Of a stretch of 55,656 bases of DNA, positions 27,393 through 35,911 are shown in pieces. Source of the DNA: an uncultured Pelagibacteraceae bacterium (GTDB taxonomy: Bacteria > Pseudomonadota > Alphaproteobacteria > Pelagibacterales > Pelagibacteraceae). Under the pieces are notes generated by a model. The model ran no database searches. It saw only the letters and a list, made by a program, of their open reading frames with translations, and was not told the DNA's origin. The stretch is taken from the NCBI GenBank assembly GCA_902629535.1, contig CACORD010000004.1:1-55656 (forward strand). The letters are read 5' to 3'. How positions within the stretch are numbered: the first letter of the stretch is position 1; every line of letters begins with the position of its first letter. Position numbers and translations under genes: made by a program.

Positions 27393-27853
27393 ACTTAAAA
27401 GAATTATATCAAGAAATAATCTTAGAGCATGGAAAGAATCCAAGAAATTTGGGAAAAACAGAAAATTTTAATAAGGATGCTAAAGGAAACAACCCATTAT
27501 GTGGGGATAATGTACATGTGTATTTGAAATTAAACGATCAGAGAAAAGTAGAAGATATTTCTTTTGAAGGAAGTGGATGTGCGATATCAATGGCATCAGC
27601 TTCAATCATGACTGATTTGATAAAAGGAAAGAGTGACAATGAAGCAAAAGAAATAATCGAGGATTTTTTAGGAATGATAAAAGAAAATCCTGAACTTAAG
27701 AATAATATTTTAAAAGAAGATGACAAAACAAAATTAATGTGTCTGTCTGGAGTTAAACAGTATCCAATGAGAGTTAAATGTGCTACTTTATCTTGGCACA
27801 CTTTAGTATCTGCGATGGAAAATGATGGAAAAGAAATAACTACTGAAAATTAA
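27389..27853 (+). CDS. sufU: SUF NifU-family sulfur acceptor (SufU)
   Basis: A 154-residue IscU-fold protein of the SUF type, with an insertion between the second and third cysteines. The three conserved cysteines sit in NPLCGDNVHV, GSGCAISMASA and RVKCATLSWHTL. It either accepts sulfur from SufS or acts as a scaffold. Its place right after sufS favours SufU over IscU. The SufT gene follows 2 bp downstream. Confidence 0.94.
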   Translation: MNLKELYQEIILEHGKNPRNLGKTENFNKDAKGNNPLCGDNVHVYLKLNDQRKVEDISFEGSGCAISMASASIMTDLIKGKSDNEAKEIIEDFLGMIKENPELKNNILKEDDKTKLMCLSGVKQYPMRVKCATLSWHTLVSAMENDGKEITTEN

Positions 27854-27855
27854 AC

Positions 27856-28152
27856 ATGGATATAAAAGATAAAATAATTGATGAAATTAGAAAAATCTAT
27901 GACCCTGAGATCCCAGTTAATATTTATGAACTTGGTTTGATTTACAATATTGAAGTTACTGGTAAAAAAGCTAAAATTAAAATGACATTAACTACACCGA
28001 ATTGTCCAGTTGCAGAAAGTTTACCTAAAGAGGTAAAAGAAAGCGCGATGCAAGTTGAGGAAATTGATGAAGTTGATCTTGAATTAGTTTGGGATCCTCC
28101 CTGGAATAAAGATATGATGTCTGATGCTGCTAAATTGGAGTTAAATTTATAA
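27856..28152 (+). CDS. sufT: SufT-like DUF59/MIP18 family protein
   Basis: A 98-residue DUF59 (MIP18) protein. Diagnostic segments are IYDPEIPVNIYELGLIY, MTLTTPNCPVAESLP and the C-terminal ELVWDPPWNKDMMSD. Members assist maturation of Fe-S proteins. It is embedded in the suf operon and shares one base with the next start. Confidence 0.93.
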   Translation: MDIKDKIIDEIRKIYDPEIPVNIYELGLIYNIEVTGKKAKIKMTLTTPNCPVAESLPKEVKESAMQVEEIDEVDLELVWDPPWNKDMMSDAAKLELNL

Positions 28153-28484
28153 TGAATCCTATAATAAAATTAAGTGACAATGCAGCTTCAAGAATAAAAG
28201 AAATAATGTCTAACGCTGAGACAAAAGCAATTGGTGTTAGAGTTTCAGTTAAATCTGGAGGTTGTGCAGGAATGTCATATGTTATGGAATATTCTAAAGA
28301 AGTTAACCCTAACGATGAGGTAATTGAGGATAAGGGTGTAAAAGTTTATATTGATTCTGCAGCCGTTATGTATCTTTTAGGTACAGAAATGGATTACAAA
28401 AAAGAGGATTTTTCCTCATCTTTTGTCTTTAATAATCCCAATGAAACTGAGCGTTGTGGCTGTGGAGAGTCATTTAAAGTATAG
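28152..28484 (+). CDS. sufA: A-type Fe-S carrier (SufA/IscA/ErpA family)
   Basis: A 110-residue A-type carrier with its three cysteines in place: SGGCAGMSY and the C-terminal RCGCGESFKV. It ends the suf operon. Sequence alone does not separate SufA from ErpA; the operon favours SufA. After the stop there is only a weak GTCC/GGAC inverted repeat (28484-28497) without a T-tract, so a terminator is not convincing. Confidence 0.93.
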   Translation: MNPIIKLSDNAASRIKEIMSNAETKAIGVRVSVKSGGCAGMSYVMEYSKEVNPNDEVIEDKGVKVYIDSAAVMYLLGTEMDYKKEDFSSSFVFNNPNETERCGCGESFKV

Positions 28485-28541
28485 TCCTATTTTGGACATA
28501 TCAGGATTGCATCAAACGCATAGATAAGATATTATCTTCTC

Positions 28542-28712
28542 ATGAACATTTTTGAATTTAGAAATTTGCTCAAGAATGAAGATAAAAAGGAGAAGAGAAA
28601 AAGTTTTCTTAGATCTCTAATTAAATCTGTTGATACTGGAGCAAACGGAACACAAGATTACATTGTTAAAAAGGGTTCTGGCAAAAATAAAATTGCCACA
28701 ACTAGACAATAA
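28542..28712 (+). CDS. Small hypothetical protein (56 residues)
   Basis: An ATG frame of 56 codons fills the gap between sufA and glnA and stops 3 bp before the convergent glnA stop. The product begins MNIFEFRNLLKNEDKKEKRK and ends KNKIATTRQ; it is basic, lacks a signal peptide, cysteines or transmembrane segment, and I do not recognise a family. No clear ribosome-binding site is seen. The mixed codon use (GGC, GCC, GTT, CTC) fits coding, but the length alone could arise by chance. Confidence 0.4.
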   Translation: MNIFEFRNLLKNEDKKEKRKSFLRSLIKSVDTGANGTQDYIVKKGSGKNKIATTRQ

Positions 28713-28715
28713 AAT

Positions 28716-30122
28716 TTAACAACTGTAATACATCTCAAACTCTATCGGATGAGGTGTGTGTTCAAAGTTATGAATTTCTTCAAATTTTAATGCTATGTAA
28801 GCATCTATTTGATCATCAGTAAAAACATTGCCTTGTTTCAAGAAATCTCTATCCTTATCAAGACTTTCCATTGCTTCTCTTAATGAACCACAAACAGTAG
28901 GAATTTTTTTAACTTCCTCTTCAGATAAGGCGTAAAGATCTTTATCAAATGATTTACCTGGATCTATTTTATTTTTAATTCCATCTAAACCTGCCATTAA
29001 CATCGCAGCAAAAGTTAAATATGGATTACCTGCAGCATCACCAAATCTAATTTCACATCTAGCTGCTTTTTTACTTAATGTAATTGGAATTCTGCATGAT
29101 GCTGATCTATTTCTAGCTGAGTAAGCTAATAAAACAGGAGCTTCAAATCCAGGAATTAGTCTTTTATAACTGTTCGTTGTAGCATTTGAAAATGCGTTTA
29201 TCGCTTTAGCATGTTTTAAAATTCCACCTATGTAATATAAAGCTGTATCGGATAAACCTGCATACTTATCACCAGAGAATAATGCAGTATCACCTTTCCA
29301 AATTGATTGGTGGACGTGCATCCCCGAACCATTGTCACCTTTAACAGGCTTAGGCATAAAAGTTGCTGTTTTACCAAATGAGTGAGAAACCATATGAACT
29401 GCGTATTTATAAAGTTGCAAATTATCTGCTTGATCTACAAGAGTACCAAAATACATTCCAAGTTCATGTTGACTTGGAGCAACTTCATGGTGATGCTTTT
29501 CAACTTTTATCCCCATCTCTTTCATTGCTTTCAAATACTCACTTCTCATATCTTGCTCACTATCAACTGGGGGAACAGGGAAATAACCACCTTTAACTCC
29601 AGGTCTGTGACCCATGTTACCATTTTCATATTCTCTACCAGAATTATAAGGACCTTCTTTGCTATCTATTTTAAATCCAGTCTCATTCATATCATTCTTA
29701 AATCTCACGTCATCAAATACGAAAAACTCTGCCTCTGGTCCAAAATATGCTTTATCACCAATACCTGAACTTTGTAAGTATGCCTCAGCTTTTTTTGCTG
29801 TGCTTCTAGGATCTCTTTCATAAGGATCTTTTTTTATTGCATCTAGAACATCACAAAAAAGATTTAAAGTATTATGAGATGTAAATGGATCTACAATTGC
29901 TCTTGATGTATCTGGTTTAAGTATCATATCAGACTCGTTAATAGCCTTCCAACCAGCAATTGAAGAACCATCAAAAAATATTCCTTCATTCAACATCTCA
30001 TCATCAACCATTTTGGCATCCATGGTTACATGCTGAAGTTTTCCCCTTGGATCGGTAAATCTTAAATCTACGTATTCAATATCCTTGTCTTTTAAAGTTT
30101 TTAATACATCACTAGAACTCAT
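28716..30122 (-). CDS. glnA: Glutamine synthetase, type I
   Basis: ATP-dependent ammonium assimilation; 468 residues, the length of GSI. Key segments are [10 protein letters not shown], the metal ligands in [36 protein letters not shown] and the Arg loop [10 protein letters not shown]. The adenylylation region reads [15 protein letters not shown], with the tyrosine kept, so GSI-beta control by adenylylation is possible. A good ribosome-binding site (AAAGGAG) precedes the ATG. It is not linked to glnB here. Confidence 0.98.
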   Translation of the reverse strand: MSSSDVLKTLKDKDIEYVDLRFTDPRGKLQHVTMDAKMVDDEMLNEGIFFDGSSIAGWKAINESDMILKPDTSRAIVDPFTSHNTLNLFCDVLDAIKKDPYERDPRSTAKKAEAYLQSSGIGDKAYFGPEAEFFVFDDVRFKNDMNETGFKIDSKEGPYNSGREYENGNMGHRPGVKGGYFPVPPVDSEQDMRSEYLKAMKEMGIKVEKHHHEVAPSQHELGMYFGTLVDQADNLQLYKYAVHMVSHSFGKTATFMPKPVKGDNGSGMHVHQSIWKGDTALFSGDKYAGLSDTALYYIGGILKHAKAINAFSNATTNSYKRLIPGFEAPVLLAYSARNRSASCRIPITLSKKAARCEIRFGDAAGNPYLTFAAMLMAGLDGIKNKIDPGKSFDKDLYALSEEEVKKIPTVCGSLREAMESLDKDRDFLKQGNVFTDDQIDAYIALKFEEIHNFEHTPHPIEFEMYYSC

Positions 30123-30209
30123 AAACTCTCCTTTATAATACTGGGCGTTGTAATATCAAAAAAAGACTGATAAATAATGCTCTTTAAATTAATATCACCT
30201 ATGCATTTT

Positions 30210-30230
30210 TTACATAAGTCTAGTATGTAA
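30210..30230. promoter_or_regulatory. Perfect 7-bp dyad between glnA and ybaK
   Basis: TTACATA (30210-30216) and TATGTAA (30224-30230) form a perfect inverted repeat around a 7-base centre, in the 141-bp divergent spacer. Outer GCA/TGC bases could extend it past a TTTT bulge. It may be an operator or an RNA hairpin. It does not match the NtrC consensus that I know. Confidence 0.4.
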
Positions 30231-30263
30231 TGCCTAAATTAACTAACAATTAAAAGTTGAATA

Positions 30264-30743
30264 ATGACTTTATTAGAGAAAGAGCCTGTTAAAAGAGTTG
30301 AAAAAATTCTTCGAGAATTCGATGATGCTCAAAAAATTATTGTTTTAGATACTTCTGCAAGAACTGCTCTTGAGGCAGCCTCATCTTTAGGTTGTGAAGT
30401 AGGGGCAATTATTAAAAGTTTACTTCTTAAAACTGGTAGTAATTTCACTTTATGCCTAGTTGCGGGCGATAAAAGGGCATCATTAAATAAAATAAAAAAA
30501 ACACTTAAAATAAAAGATGCGTCTATGGCATCCGCTGAGGATGTGAAAAATATTACAGGTTATACTATCGGAGGAGTTTCACCTATTGGTCATTTAAAAA
30601 AAATCAATATTCTTATAGACAAGTCATTAAACAGATTTAATGCACTATTTGCTGCAGCAGGTCACCCAAATTGTGTATTTGAGATTGATTTCAACAATTT
30701 ACAAAAAATTACAAAAGGATATACCGAGGAAATTACTGAATGA
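30264..30743 (+). CDS. ybaK: YbaK/EbsC-type aminoacyl-tRNA deacylase
   Basis: A 159-residue YbaK/ProX-domain protein that hydrolyses mischarged tRNA (Cys-tRNA-Pro in YbaK). The conserved Lys is in GAIIKSLLLK, and the segments LVAGDKRASLNKIKK and TGYTIGGVSPIGH are typical of the family. The exact substrate cannot be read from sequence. It overlaps the EamA transporter gene by 4 bp. Confidence 0.9.
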   Translation: MTLLEKEPVKRVEKILREFDDAQKIIVLDTSARTALEAASSLGCEVGAIIKSLLLKTGSNFTLCLVAGDKRASLNKIKKTLKIKDASMASAEDVKNITGYTIGGVSPIGHLKKINILIDKSLNRFNALFAAAGHPNCVFEIDFNNLQKITKGYTEEITE

Positions 30744-31627
30744 GACAGCCTAAAATTATAGATTATCTTTTATTAGTTTTGCTTGCATTAATTTGGGCTT
30801 CTGCATTTTTTAATATCAAGATTGCAACATATTCATTTGGACCAGTTACGATTGCATTTTTAAGAGTTTTTTTTGGCGCAATACCAGTTTTATTACTTTG
30901 TTATTACAAAGATATAAAAATTGAAGCTTTTTCAAAGGATTGGCATTGGTTTGCTTTAATAGGGTTCATAAACTTAGTTGCACCCTTTTTTTTAATAGCT
31001 TATGGAGTTAAATCAGTTCAAAGTAATTTAGCTGCAATTTTAATGTCCACTACACCGTTAAGTTCAACTGTGCTTGGACATTTTTATACAACAAATGAAA
31101 AATTTAATTTTATTAAAACATTTGGGATCTTGATAGGATTCTCAGGAATACTGTATTTATTTTCAGATAATTTATTAATCGATGAAAATAACTTTATATC
31201 TGCTTTGTTAATACTTTTAGGTTCAACTTGCTATGTGATTGGTGGTGTACTTACTTTAAAAATTAGCAAGAAAAAAAATGAAAATGTAACTGGATCTATA
31301 TTAATTTGGGCAACAATTATTCTGATACCACTTGTTAGTTTTATAGAACAACCCTGGAATCTAAATCCAAGATTAGACTCAACTGTGTCAGTAATTTATT
31401 TAGGTTTTGTTTCAACAGGTATTGCTTGGTTATTAAGATTTAGAATTTTAGTAAATAATGGTCTAATTTTCCAATCACAAGTATCGTACTTAATTCCCAT
31501 TTTTGGAACAATTTTAAGCTACATATTTTTAAAAGAATTAATTACTACCAAAGTATTAATTTCTTTAATAGCTGTTTCAGTTGGAATTTATTTTGTAAGA
31601 AAAGCTGATTATAAAAAAACTACTTAA
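30740..31627 (+). CDS. EamA/DMT-family transporter
   Basis: A 295-residue membrane protein with about ten predicted helices in two EamA repeats (ALIWASAFFNIKIATYSFGP in the first; the second repeat starts near residue 140). DMT exporters move metabolites such as amino acids; the substrate is unknown. It is coupled to ybaK by a 4 bp overlap and converges on the methyltransferase gene. Confidence 0.9.
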   Translation: MRQPKIIDYLLLVLLALIWASAFFNIKIATYSFGPVTIAFLRVFFGAIPVLLLCYYKDIKIEAFSKDWHWFALIGFINLVAPFFLIAYGVKSVQSNLAAILMSTTPLSSTVLGHFYTTNEKFNFIKTFGILIGFSGILYLFSDNLLIDENNFISALLILLGSTCYVIGGVLTLKISKKKNENVTGSILIWATIILIPLVSFIEQPWNLNPRLDSTVSVIYLGFVSTGIAWLLRFRILVNNGLIFQSQVSYLIPIFGTILSYIFLKELITTKVLISLIAVSVGIYFVRKADYKKTT

Positions 31628-32528
31628 GTCTAGAAAAAGCTTTAATATGCAAGGGTGTAGTTTCACAACAACCACCAATTATTGTAGCTCCTGCATCTTT
31701 AAATCTTTTTGCAAATTCTAGCATTTTTTCTGGGGTCAAATCTTTTCTCACCCCAAGAAATTCATTTGGATTACCTGTTTTGCTTTTATTGTAAGCTCCA
31801 GTGTAATTTGGTTTAGGATTAGTTCTAATAAAACCATTCAACTTGAATCCAAATGGAATATTTAAGCTTTTAATTTCTTTAAGATTTAAATCATAATTTT
31901 CTGGGGAAATGCAAGACAAAATTATTCCCAATAATTTTTCGTGATTAATCTTTTCAATAATTTCAGAAATTTTTTCACCACTTGGTAAATTTGTACCTTC
32001 TGATATATGAGCTCCTATTAAAAACGGTTTATTAAATTCTTTTATACTTTCCATAGCAATTTTAAATTCCCTTACACTGCTAAGGACATCAAAATAGAAA
32101 AAATCAATATGTGGGTTTAATAACTTTGCTTGACTACAAAAATTTTCTCTAATTTCCTTTTCAGACCTTGTGTCAGCTTCATAAGTTAAATATTGAGGAG
32201 GTAATCCACCAGCGATAAGAGTTTTTGGATAATGTTTTTTTGCTTTTTGAGCTATTTCACCAGCCTTTGTATTTAAATATTCATATTTATTTTCTACATT
32301 GTTATCTCTTAATCTTATCTTTCTAGTTGTGAATGTATTCGTTACAATTACTTCAGCACCAGACTTTATAAAGTCTAAGTGAGTATCTAATAATAATTGA
32401 TGATATTTTTCTTGAAGTAATGCATTTGCACTCCATAAAGTTCCATTAGGTTCCATGCCTCTGGCCAAGAGTTCCTGGCCCATACCACCATCTAAAATCC
32501 TCGTTTGTTTGAAAAAATTAATATCCAT
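31620..32528 (-). CDS. bhmT: Betaine/homocysteine S-methyltransferase
   Basis: Zn-dependent homocysteine methyltransferase, 302 residues, making methionine from homocysteine and a methyl donor (betaine or a similar compound). The N terminus RILDGGMGQELLARG is diagnostic, and the zinc cysteines are in LSCISPEN and the C-terminal GGCCETTPLHI. There is no B12-binding domain. The 5' region carries SAM-II and SAM-V aptamers, so expression should fall when SAM is abundant. Betaine as methyl donor is inferred from the SAR11 context; the S-methylmethionine-using MmuM type is the alternative. Confidence 0.88.
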   Translation of the reverse strand: MDINFFKQTRILDGGMGQELLARGMEPNGTLWSANALLQEKYHQLLLDTHLDFIKSGAEVIVTNTFTTRKIRLRDNNVENKYEYLNTKAGEIAQKAKKHYPKTLIAGGLPPQYLTYEADTRSEKEIRENFCSQAKLLNPHIDFFYFDVLSSVREFKIAMESIKEFNKPFLIGAHISEGTNLPSGEKISEIIEKINHEKLLGIILSCISPENYDLNLKEIKSLNIPFGFKLNGFIRTNPKPNYTGAYNKSKTGNPNEFLGVRKDLTPEKMLEFAKRFKDAGATIIGGCCETTPLHIKAFSRLK

Positions 32529-32533
32529 AGTAT

Positions 32534-32592
32534 CCTCACTGTTTTAGTGCTTAAGCTTTATGCAAGGCGCACAATATAGCTTAAATGCCTGC
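32534..32592 (-). promoter_or_regulatory. SAM-V riboswitch
   Basis: On the minus strand AGGC (32590-32587), TTAAGCT (32584-32578), GCCT (32568-32565) and AGCTTAA (32557-32551) pair in interleaved order, forming an H-type pseudoknot as in SAM-V. The element ends in GCACTAAAACAGTGAGG, whose GAGG (32537-32534) is the ribosome-binding site 5 nt before the methyltransferase ATG. Ligand binding would hide this site and block translation. Confidence 0.88.
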
Positions 32593-32610
32593 AGATTGAT
32601 TATTTGGGGA

Positions 32611-32657
32611 TTTCCATTTTAGCAGTTATAGCCCGCAATAGGATCAAATCGGCAAAT
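32611..32657 (-). promoter_or_regulatory. SAM-II riboswitch aptamer
   Basis: The minus strand reads GCCGATTTGATCCTATTGCG, then GGC (P1 3' strand), TATAACTGCTAAAATGGA. This follows the SAM-II pattern: GATTTaAcCgTATTGC loop, P1 closed by GCC/GGC, and a 3' GCTAAAAnGG segment whose GGA can pair with TCC of the loop. It lies about 20 nt upstream of the SAM-V aptamer, the known SAM-II/SAM-V tandem order. I do not see a convincing terminator stem with U-tract between the two. Confidence 0.8.
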
Positions 32658-32816
32658 TCGTTATACTAAAATAAAAATAAAAAATCATTGTTAATAATAT
32701 CTACAAATATTGATCATTTTTTTTTTAATACAACATATAGTATTTTGTTCAATCATAAGTAGTAAAAAAAATTTTATAAAAATAGACAGAAACTTAATTT
32801 ACTAGTTTAATTAGTT

Positions 32817-34556
32817 ATGGCTACTAAAAGAAAGAAAAAAGCTAAGCCAAAGACCAAGAAAAGAAAAATCAAATTGGTCAAAACATCTAGAAAAAAAACA
32901 AAAACGAAAAAAAAAGTTAGGACAAAAAAGTCTGCGACTAAGAAACGTTCAAAAATATCTAGAAAAAATAATAAGCTTAAATCAACAAAAAAAACAAGAG
33001 GAGTAAAAAAAATGAGTGCAGAAGCTATGAAAGTGTCATCTGTATTAGATACTTCTCATTTGAAAGTAAAATTCCCATTTAAAGCAAAATATGGGAATTA
33101 CATAAACGGTAAGTTTGTAGAGCCAAAATCTGGAAAGTATTTTGATAATACATCTCCGATTTCAAATGAAGTAATCTGTTCGATTGCACGTTCAAACGAA
33201 AAAGACGTAGACGCTGCATTGGATGCAGCTCACGCAGCTTTCCCAACTTGGGGTAAAACTTCAATTACGGAAAGATCAAACATTCTTCTTAAAATTGCAG
33301 ATGTCATTGAGAAAAATCTTAATGTATTAGCAACAGCTGAATGTTTAGACAATGGTAAGCCAATAAGAGAATGTATGGCTGCTGATTTACCACTAGTAAT
33401 AGATCATTGGAGATATTTTGCTGGAGTAATCAGAGCAGAAGAAGGTTCAGTTGCTGAAATCAGTAACAGTGAATATTCTTATCACATTCCTGAACCACTA
33501 GGTGTAGTTGGACAAATTATACCATGGAACTTTCCACTATTAATGGCAACTTGGAAACTTGCTCCAGCTTTAGCAGCAGGAAACTGTGTAGTGCTAAAAC
33601 CAGCTGAGCAAACACCAGCATCAATCATGTTACTTATGGAACTAATTGGAGACTTATTACCTCCAGGAGTAGTTAACGTTGTAAGTGGTTATGGTTTAGA
33701 AGCTGGTAAACCACTAGCATCATCTAAAAGAATCAAAAAGATTGCTTTTACTGGTGAAACGACAACTGGTAGATTGATTATGCAATATGCATCTCAAAAC
33801 TTAATACCAATTACGTTAGAGCTAGGTGGAAAATCTCCTAATATTTTCTTTGAAGACGTCATGGCAAAAGATGATGACTTCTTTGATAAATGTTTAGAAG
33901 GTTTTGCTATGTTTACATTAAACCAGGGTGAAGTTTGTACTTGTCCAAGCAGAGTACTAGTTCAAGAGTCTATCTATGACAAGTTCATGGAAAAAGCTAT
34001 TGCTAGAACAAAAGCTGTTAAGCAAGACAATCCTCTAAAAATGGAAACAATGATTGGAGCACAAGCATCATTAGAACAAATGGAAAAAATCAAATCTTAT
34101 CTTGATTTAGGTAAGAAAGAAGGTGCCAAAGTTCTATGTGGTGGAAATGTTGCAAAAATCAATAGTGGTTTAGAAAAAGGAAACTACATTGAACCAACTA
34201 TTTTCGAGGGTAATAACTCAATGCGTATCTTCCAAGAAGAAATTTTTGGACCAGTTGTATCGGTAACTAAATTTAAAGATGAGGCAGAAGCATTAGAAAT
34301 TGCTAATGACACTCTTTACGGTTTAGGTGCTGGTGTTTGGACTAGAAATGGAAATATCGCTTACAGAATGGGTAGAGAAATACAAGCTGGTAGAGTATGG
34401 ACTAACTGTTATCACGCTTATCCTGCACATGCTGCATTCGGTGGATACAAACAATCTGGTATCGGAAGAGAAACACATAAAATGATGCTTAACCACTACA
34501 GACAAGTGAAAAACCTTCACGTGTCTTATAGTGAAAAGAAATTAGGCTTCTTTTAA
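32817..34556 (+). CDS. Aldehyde dehydrogenase (AldA/ExaC type) with Lys-rich N-terminal tail
   Basis: NAD-dependent aldehyde dehydrogenase, 579 residues from 32817. The catalytic part begins near residue 66: [12 protein letters not shown] and FTGETTTGR in the NAD fold, the general-base Glu in LELGGKSPN, and Cys in [11 protein letters not shown]. It resembles the acetaldehyde-type AldA/ExaC enzymes that pair with DUF779, encoded just downstream. The first 65 residues are almost entirely Lys, Arg, Thr and Ser with no acidic residue. An AGAGGAG sits 8 nt before the ATG at 33012, so a 514-residue form starting there is a serious alternative; 32817 has no ribosome-binding site. Confidence 0.9.
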   Translation: MATKRKKKAKPKTKKRKIKLVKTSRKKTKTKKKVRTKKSATKKRSKISRKNNKLKSTKKTRGVKKMSAEAMKVSSVLDTSHLKVKFPFKAKYGNYINGKFVEPKSGKYFDNTSPISNEVICSIARSNEKDVDAALDAAHAAFPTWGKTSITERSNILLKIADVIEKNLNVLATAECLDNGKPIRECMAADLPLVIDHWRYFAGVIRAEEGSVAEISNSEYSYHIPEPLGVVGQIIPWNFPLLMATWKLAPALAAGNCVVLKPAEQTPASIMLLMELIGDLLPPGVVNVVSGYGLEAGKPLASSKRIKKIAFTGETTTGRLIMQYASQNLIPITLELGGKSPNIFFEDVMAKDDDFFDKCLEGFAMFTLNQGEVCTCPSRVLVQESIYDKFMEKAIARTKAVKQDNPLKMETMIGAQASLEQMEKIKSYLDLGKKEGAKVLCGGNVAKINSGLEKGNYIEPTIFEGNNSMRIFQEEIFGPVVSVTKFKDEAEALEIANDTLYGLGAGVWTRNGNIAYRMGREIQAGRVWTNCYHAYPAHAAFGGYKQSGIGRETHKMMLNHYRQVKNLHVSYSEKKLGFF

Positions 34557-34573
34557 AGATAATCTTATATATA

Positions 34574-34606
34574 ATGGCCCGTGAGGAATCACGGGCCATA
34601 TTTTTT
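34574..34606 (+). terminator. Strong intrinsic terminator or attenuator after aldehyde dehydrogenase gene
   Basis: ATGGCCCGTGA (34574-34584), loop GGAA, and TCACGGGCCAT (34589-34599) make a perfect 11-bp GC-rich stem, followed by A and six T residues (34601-34606). It is exceptional in this AT-rich window. It ends right at the ATG (34607) of the DUF779 gene, so it may attenuate that gene. Confidence 0.9.
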
Positions 34607-34960
34607 ATGAAAGTAAAAGCAACAGACTCAGCACTAAAGTTAATTGAAGAGCTTAAAGCTCAACATGGTGATGAGCTATTATTTCACCAGTCTGGTGGAT
34701 GTTGTGATGGAAGCGCACCAATGTGTTATCCAAGAAATGAGTATATGGTTGGCTCAAGTGATGTGAAACTTGGAGAAATTGGTGGGGTGCCTTTTTACAT
34801 GAATGATGACCAATATGAAAAATGGAAACATACCGACTTAACCATTGATGCAGTAAAAGGCATTGGTGGAATGTTTTCATTAGATAATGGCACTGGAAAA
34901 AGATTTTTGACAAAATCTGAAATTTGTCTGGTTGTGGATAACGACCAAAAGAAAAATTAA
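34607..34960 (+). CDS. DUF779 protein, aldehyde dehydrogenase partner
   Basis: A 117-residue DUF779 protein: HQSGGCCDGSAPMCYPRNEY, FYMNDDQYEKWKHTDLTIDA and GTGKRFLTKSEIC. The cysteine-rich front (GGCCDGSxPMC) looks able to bind metal. DUF779 genes commonly sit next to AldA/ExaC aldehyde dehydrogenases; the function is not established. I choose the ATG at 34607. The in-frame ATG at 34574 lies in the terminator stem and would add residues encoded by the hairpin (MAREESRAIFF). No ribosome-binding site is visible. Confidence 0.88.
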   Translation: MKVKATDSALKLIEELKAQHGDELLFHQSGGCCDGSAPMCYPRNEYMVGSSDVKLGEIGGVPFYMNDDQYEKWKHTDLTIDAVKGIGGMFSLDNGTGKRFLTKSEICLVVDNDQKKN

Positions 34961-34977
34961 TTATTTTTTAATCTTTT

Positions 34978-35451
34978 ATGTCTGTTTACTTAAGTTCTCA
35001 AAAAATCATTAAAGATTGGATAGATTACAATAATCATATGAACGTATCATATTATCTTTTGATCTTTGATAAATATGGAGCAGACACTTTAAATAGTATA
35101 TTTAAAATGGGGGAGCATTCAGCAAAAACAACTGGCAAAAGCACTATGATTGTAGAGTCAAATATTACTTACAATCAAGAGCTTAAAGTTGATGACGAGG
35201 TTGATGTTAATTTAGTTTACTTTGACCATGATAAAAAAAGACTGCAATATAAAATGGAAATGGTTCATAAAGAGAAAAAGTTTCTTGCATCAACTATAGA
35301 AGTGCTTGCTTTATATGTTGATCTAAATAGTAGAAAGGTTGCTGAATTTGAAGATGAAAAAGTAAAAATTATGGATGATTATATCCAAAAACATTCTTCA
35401 CAATTTAATAAAGAAAATCTTAAATTTTCTTCAAAATTAAAAAAAAATTAA
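34978..35451 (+). CDS. Hotdog-fold acyl-CoA thioesterase
   Basis: A 157-residue 4HBT-type thioesterase. The active-site segment WIDYNNHMNVSYYLLIFD matches the D/N-x-NxHMN pattern of this family, followed by NITYNQELKVDDEVDV on the hotdog sheet. It resembles thioesterases linked to carnitine breakdown (betainyl-CoA thioesterase), and a gamma-butyrobetaine-hydroxylase-like gene lies 4 kb away, but the substrate is inference. It lies 17 bp after DUF779 on the same strand. Confidence 0.82.
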   Translation: MSVYLSSQKIIKDWIDYNNHMNVSYYLLIFDKYGADTLNSIFKMGEHSAKTTGKSTMIVESNITYNQELKVDDEVDVNLVYFDHDKKRLQYKMEMVHKEKKFLASTIEVLALYVDLNSRKVAEFEDEKVKIMDDYIQKHSSQFNKENLKFSSKLKKN

Positions 35452-35482
35452 TATAACTTCCAGTCCGCAACCGGAAGTTATA
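35439..35482 (-). terminator. Intrinsic terminator for the GYD gene (minus strand)
   Basis: TATAACTTCC (35452-35461) and GGAAGTTATA (35473-35482) form a 10-bp stem with an 11-nt loop. Read on the minus strand, it is followed by TTAA and a run of T residues (the A-run at 35439-35447). It lies just past the stop of the minus-strand GYD gene; on the plus strand there is no T-tract. Confidence 0.75.
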
Positions 35483-35490
35483 CTAAAAGA

Positions 35491-35808
35491 TTATTGACCC
35501 GGTGCTTTGTAACCAATTTTACTAGCTTTTGTTGTAGCTTTAGTAAAATCTATCGCCTCAAGCATTGTTAAATTTTTTACAGCACCTGATGCTTCAACAA
35601 CTAATTTAATTGCTGCAAAGTCATCAAAACTTGGAACATCACTAACAACTACAAAATCATAAGAACCTCTAACAATATCCATACTATGCATTGAGCCACC
35701 CATAGCTTTTGTTAATTGTTCTACAACAGCTTTTCTATCACTTGTTGGATCTTTTAAAAAACCCTGAAAAGCTTTTTCAGTGTAGTTTCCCATTATATAT
35801 GCTTTCAT
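35491..35808 (-). CDS. GYD domain protein
   Basis: A 105-residue GYD-domain protein: YIMGNYTEKAFQGFLKDP, then HSMDIVRGSYDFVVVSDVPS, and LTMLEAIDFTKATTKAS. The GYD family is small, ferredoxin-like in fold, and has no known activity. A ribosome-binding site AAGGAG lies upstream on the minus strand, and an intrinsic terminator follows the stop, so it looks like a single-gene unit. Confidence 0.88.
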   Translation of the reverse strand: MKAYIMGNYTEKAFQGFLKDPTSDRKAVVEQLTKAMGGSMHSMDIVRGSYDFVVVSDVPSFDDFAAIKLVVEASGAVKNLTMLEAIDFTKATTKASKIGYKAPGQ

Positions 35809-35911
35809 TTAAACTCCTTTTTTATAATCTTAGAGTATCATCGATCTCGCAATATTTAATGTGTAAAAATTACATAGTAGACACAACCTATAGTAATGTT
35901 AGATTGAAATT

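Noticed and set aside
28484..28497. Terminator after sufA (GTCC...GGAC)
   Set aside because: The stem is only 4 bp and no T-tract follows.
29382..29768. Long open frames on the plus strand opposite glnA
   Set aside because: glnA is a complete conserved gene; the antisense frames have no family features or ribosome-binding sites.
30123..30263. glnA-type (glutamine) riboswitch or NtrC site upstream of glnA
   Set aside because: Neither the glnA RNA motif known from cyanobacteria nor TGCAC-N5-GTGCA could be found.
32657..32816. Coding or RNA gene between the SAM-II aptamer and the aldehyde dehydrogenase gene
   Set aside because: Very AT-rich sequence with stops in all frames and no stable stem; at most promoters.
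34574..34606. N-terminal extension MAREESRAIFF for DUF779
   Set aside because: These codons are the two arms of a perfect terminator stem and its T-tract; the domain is complete from 34607.
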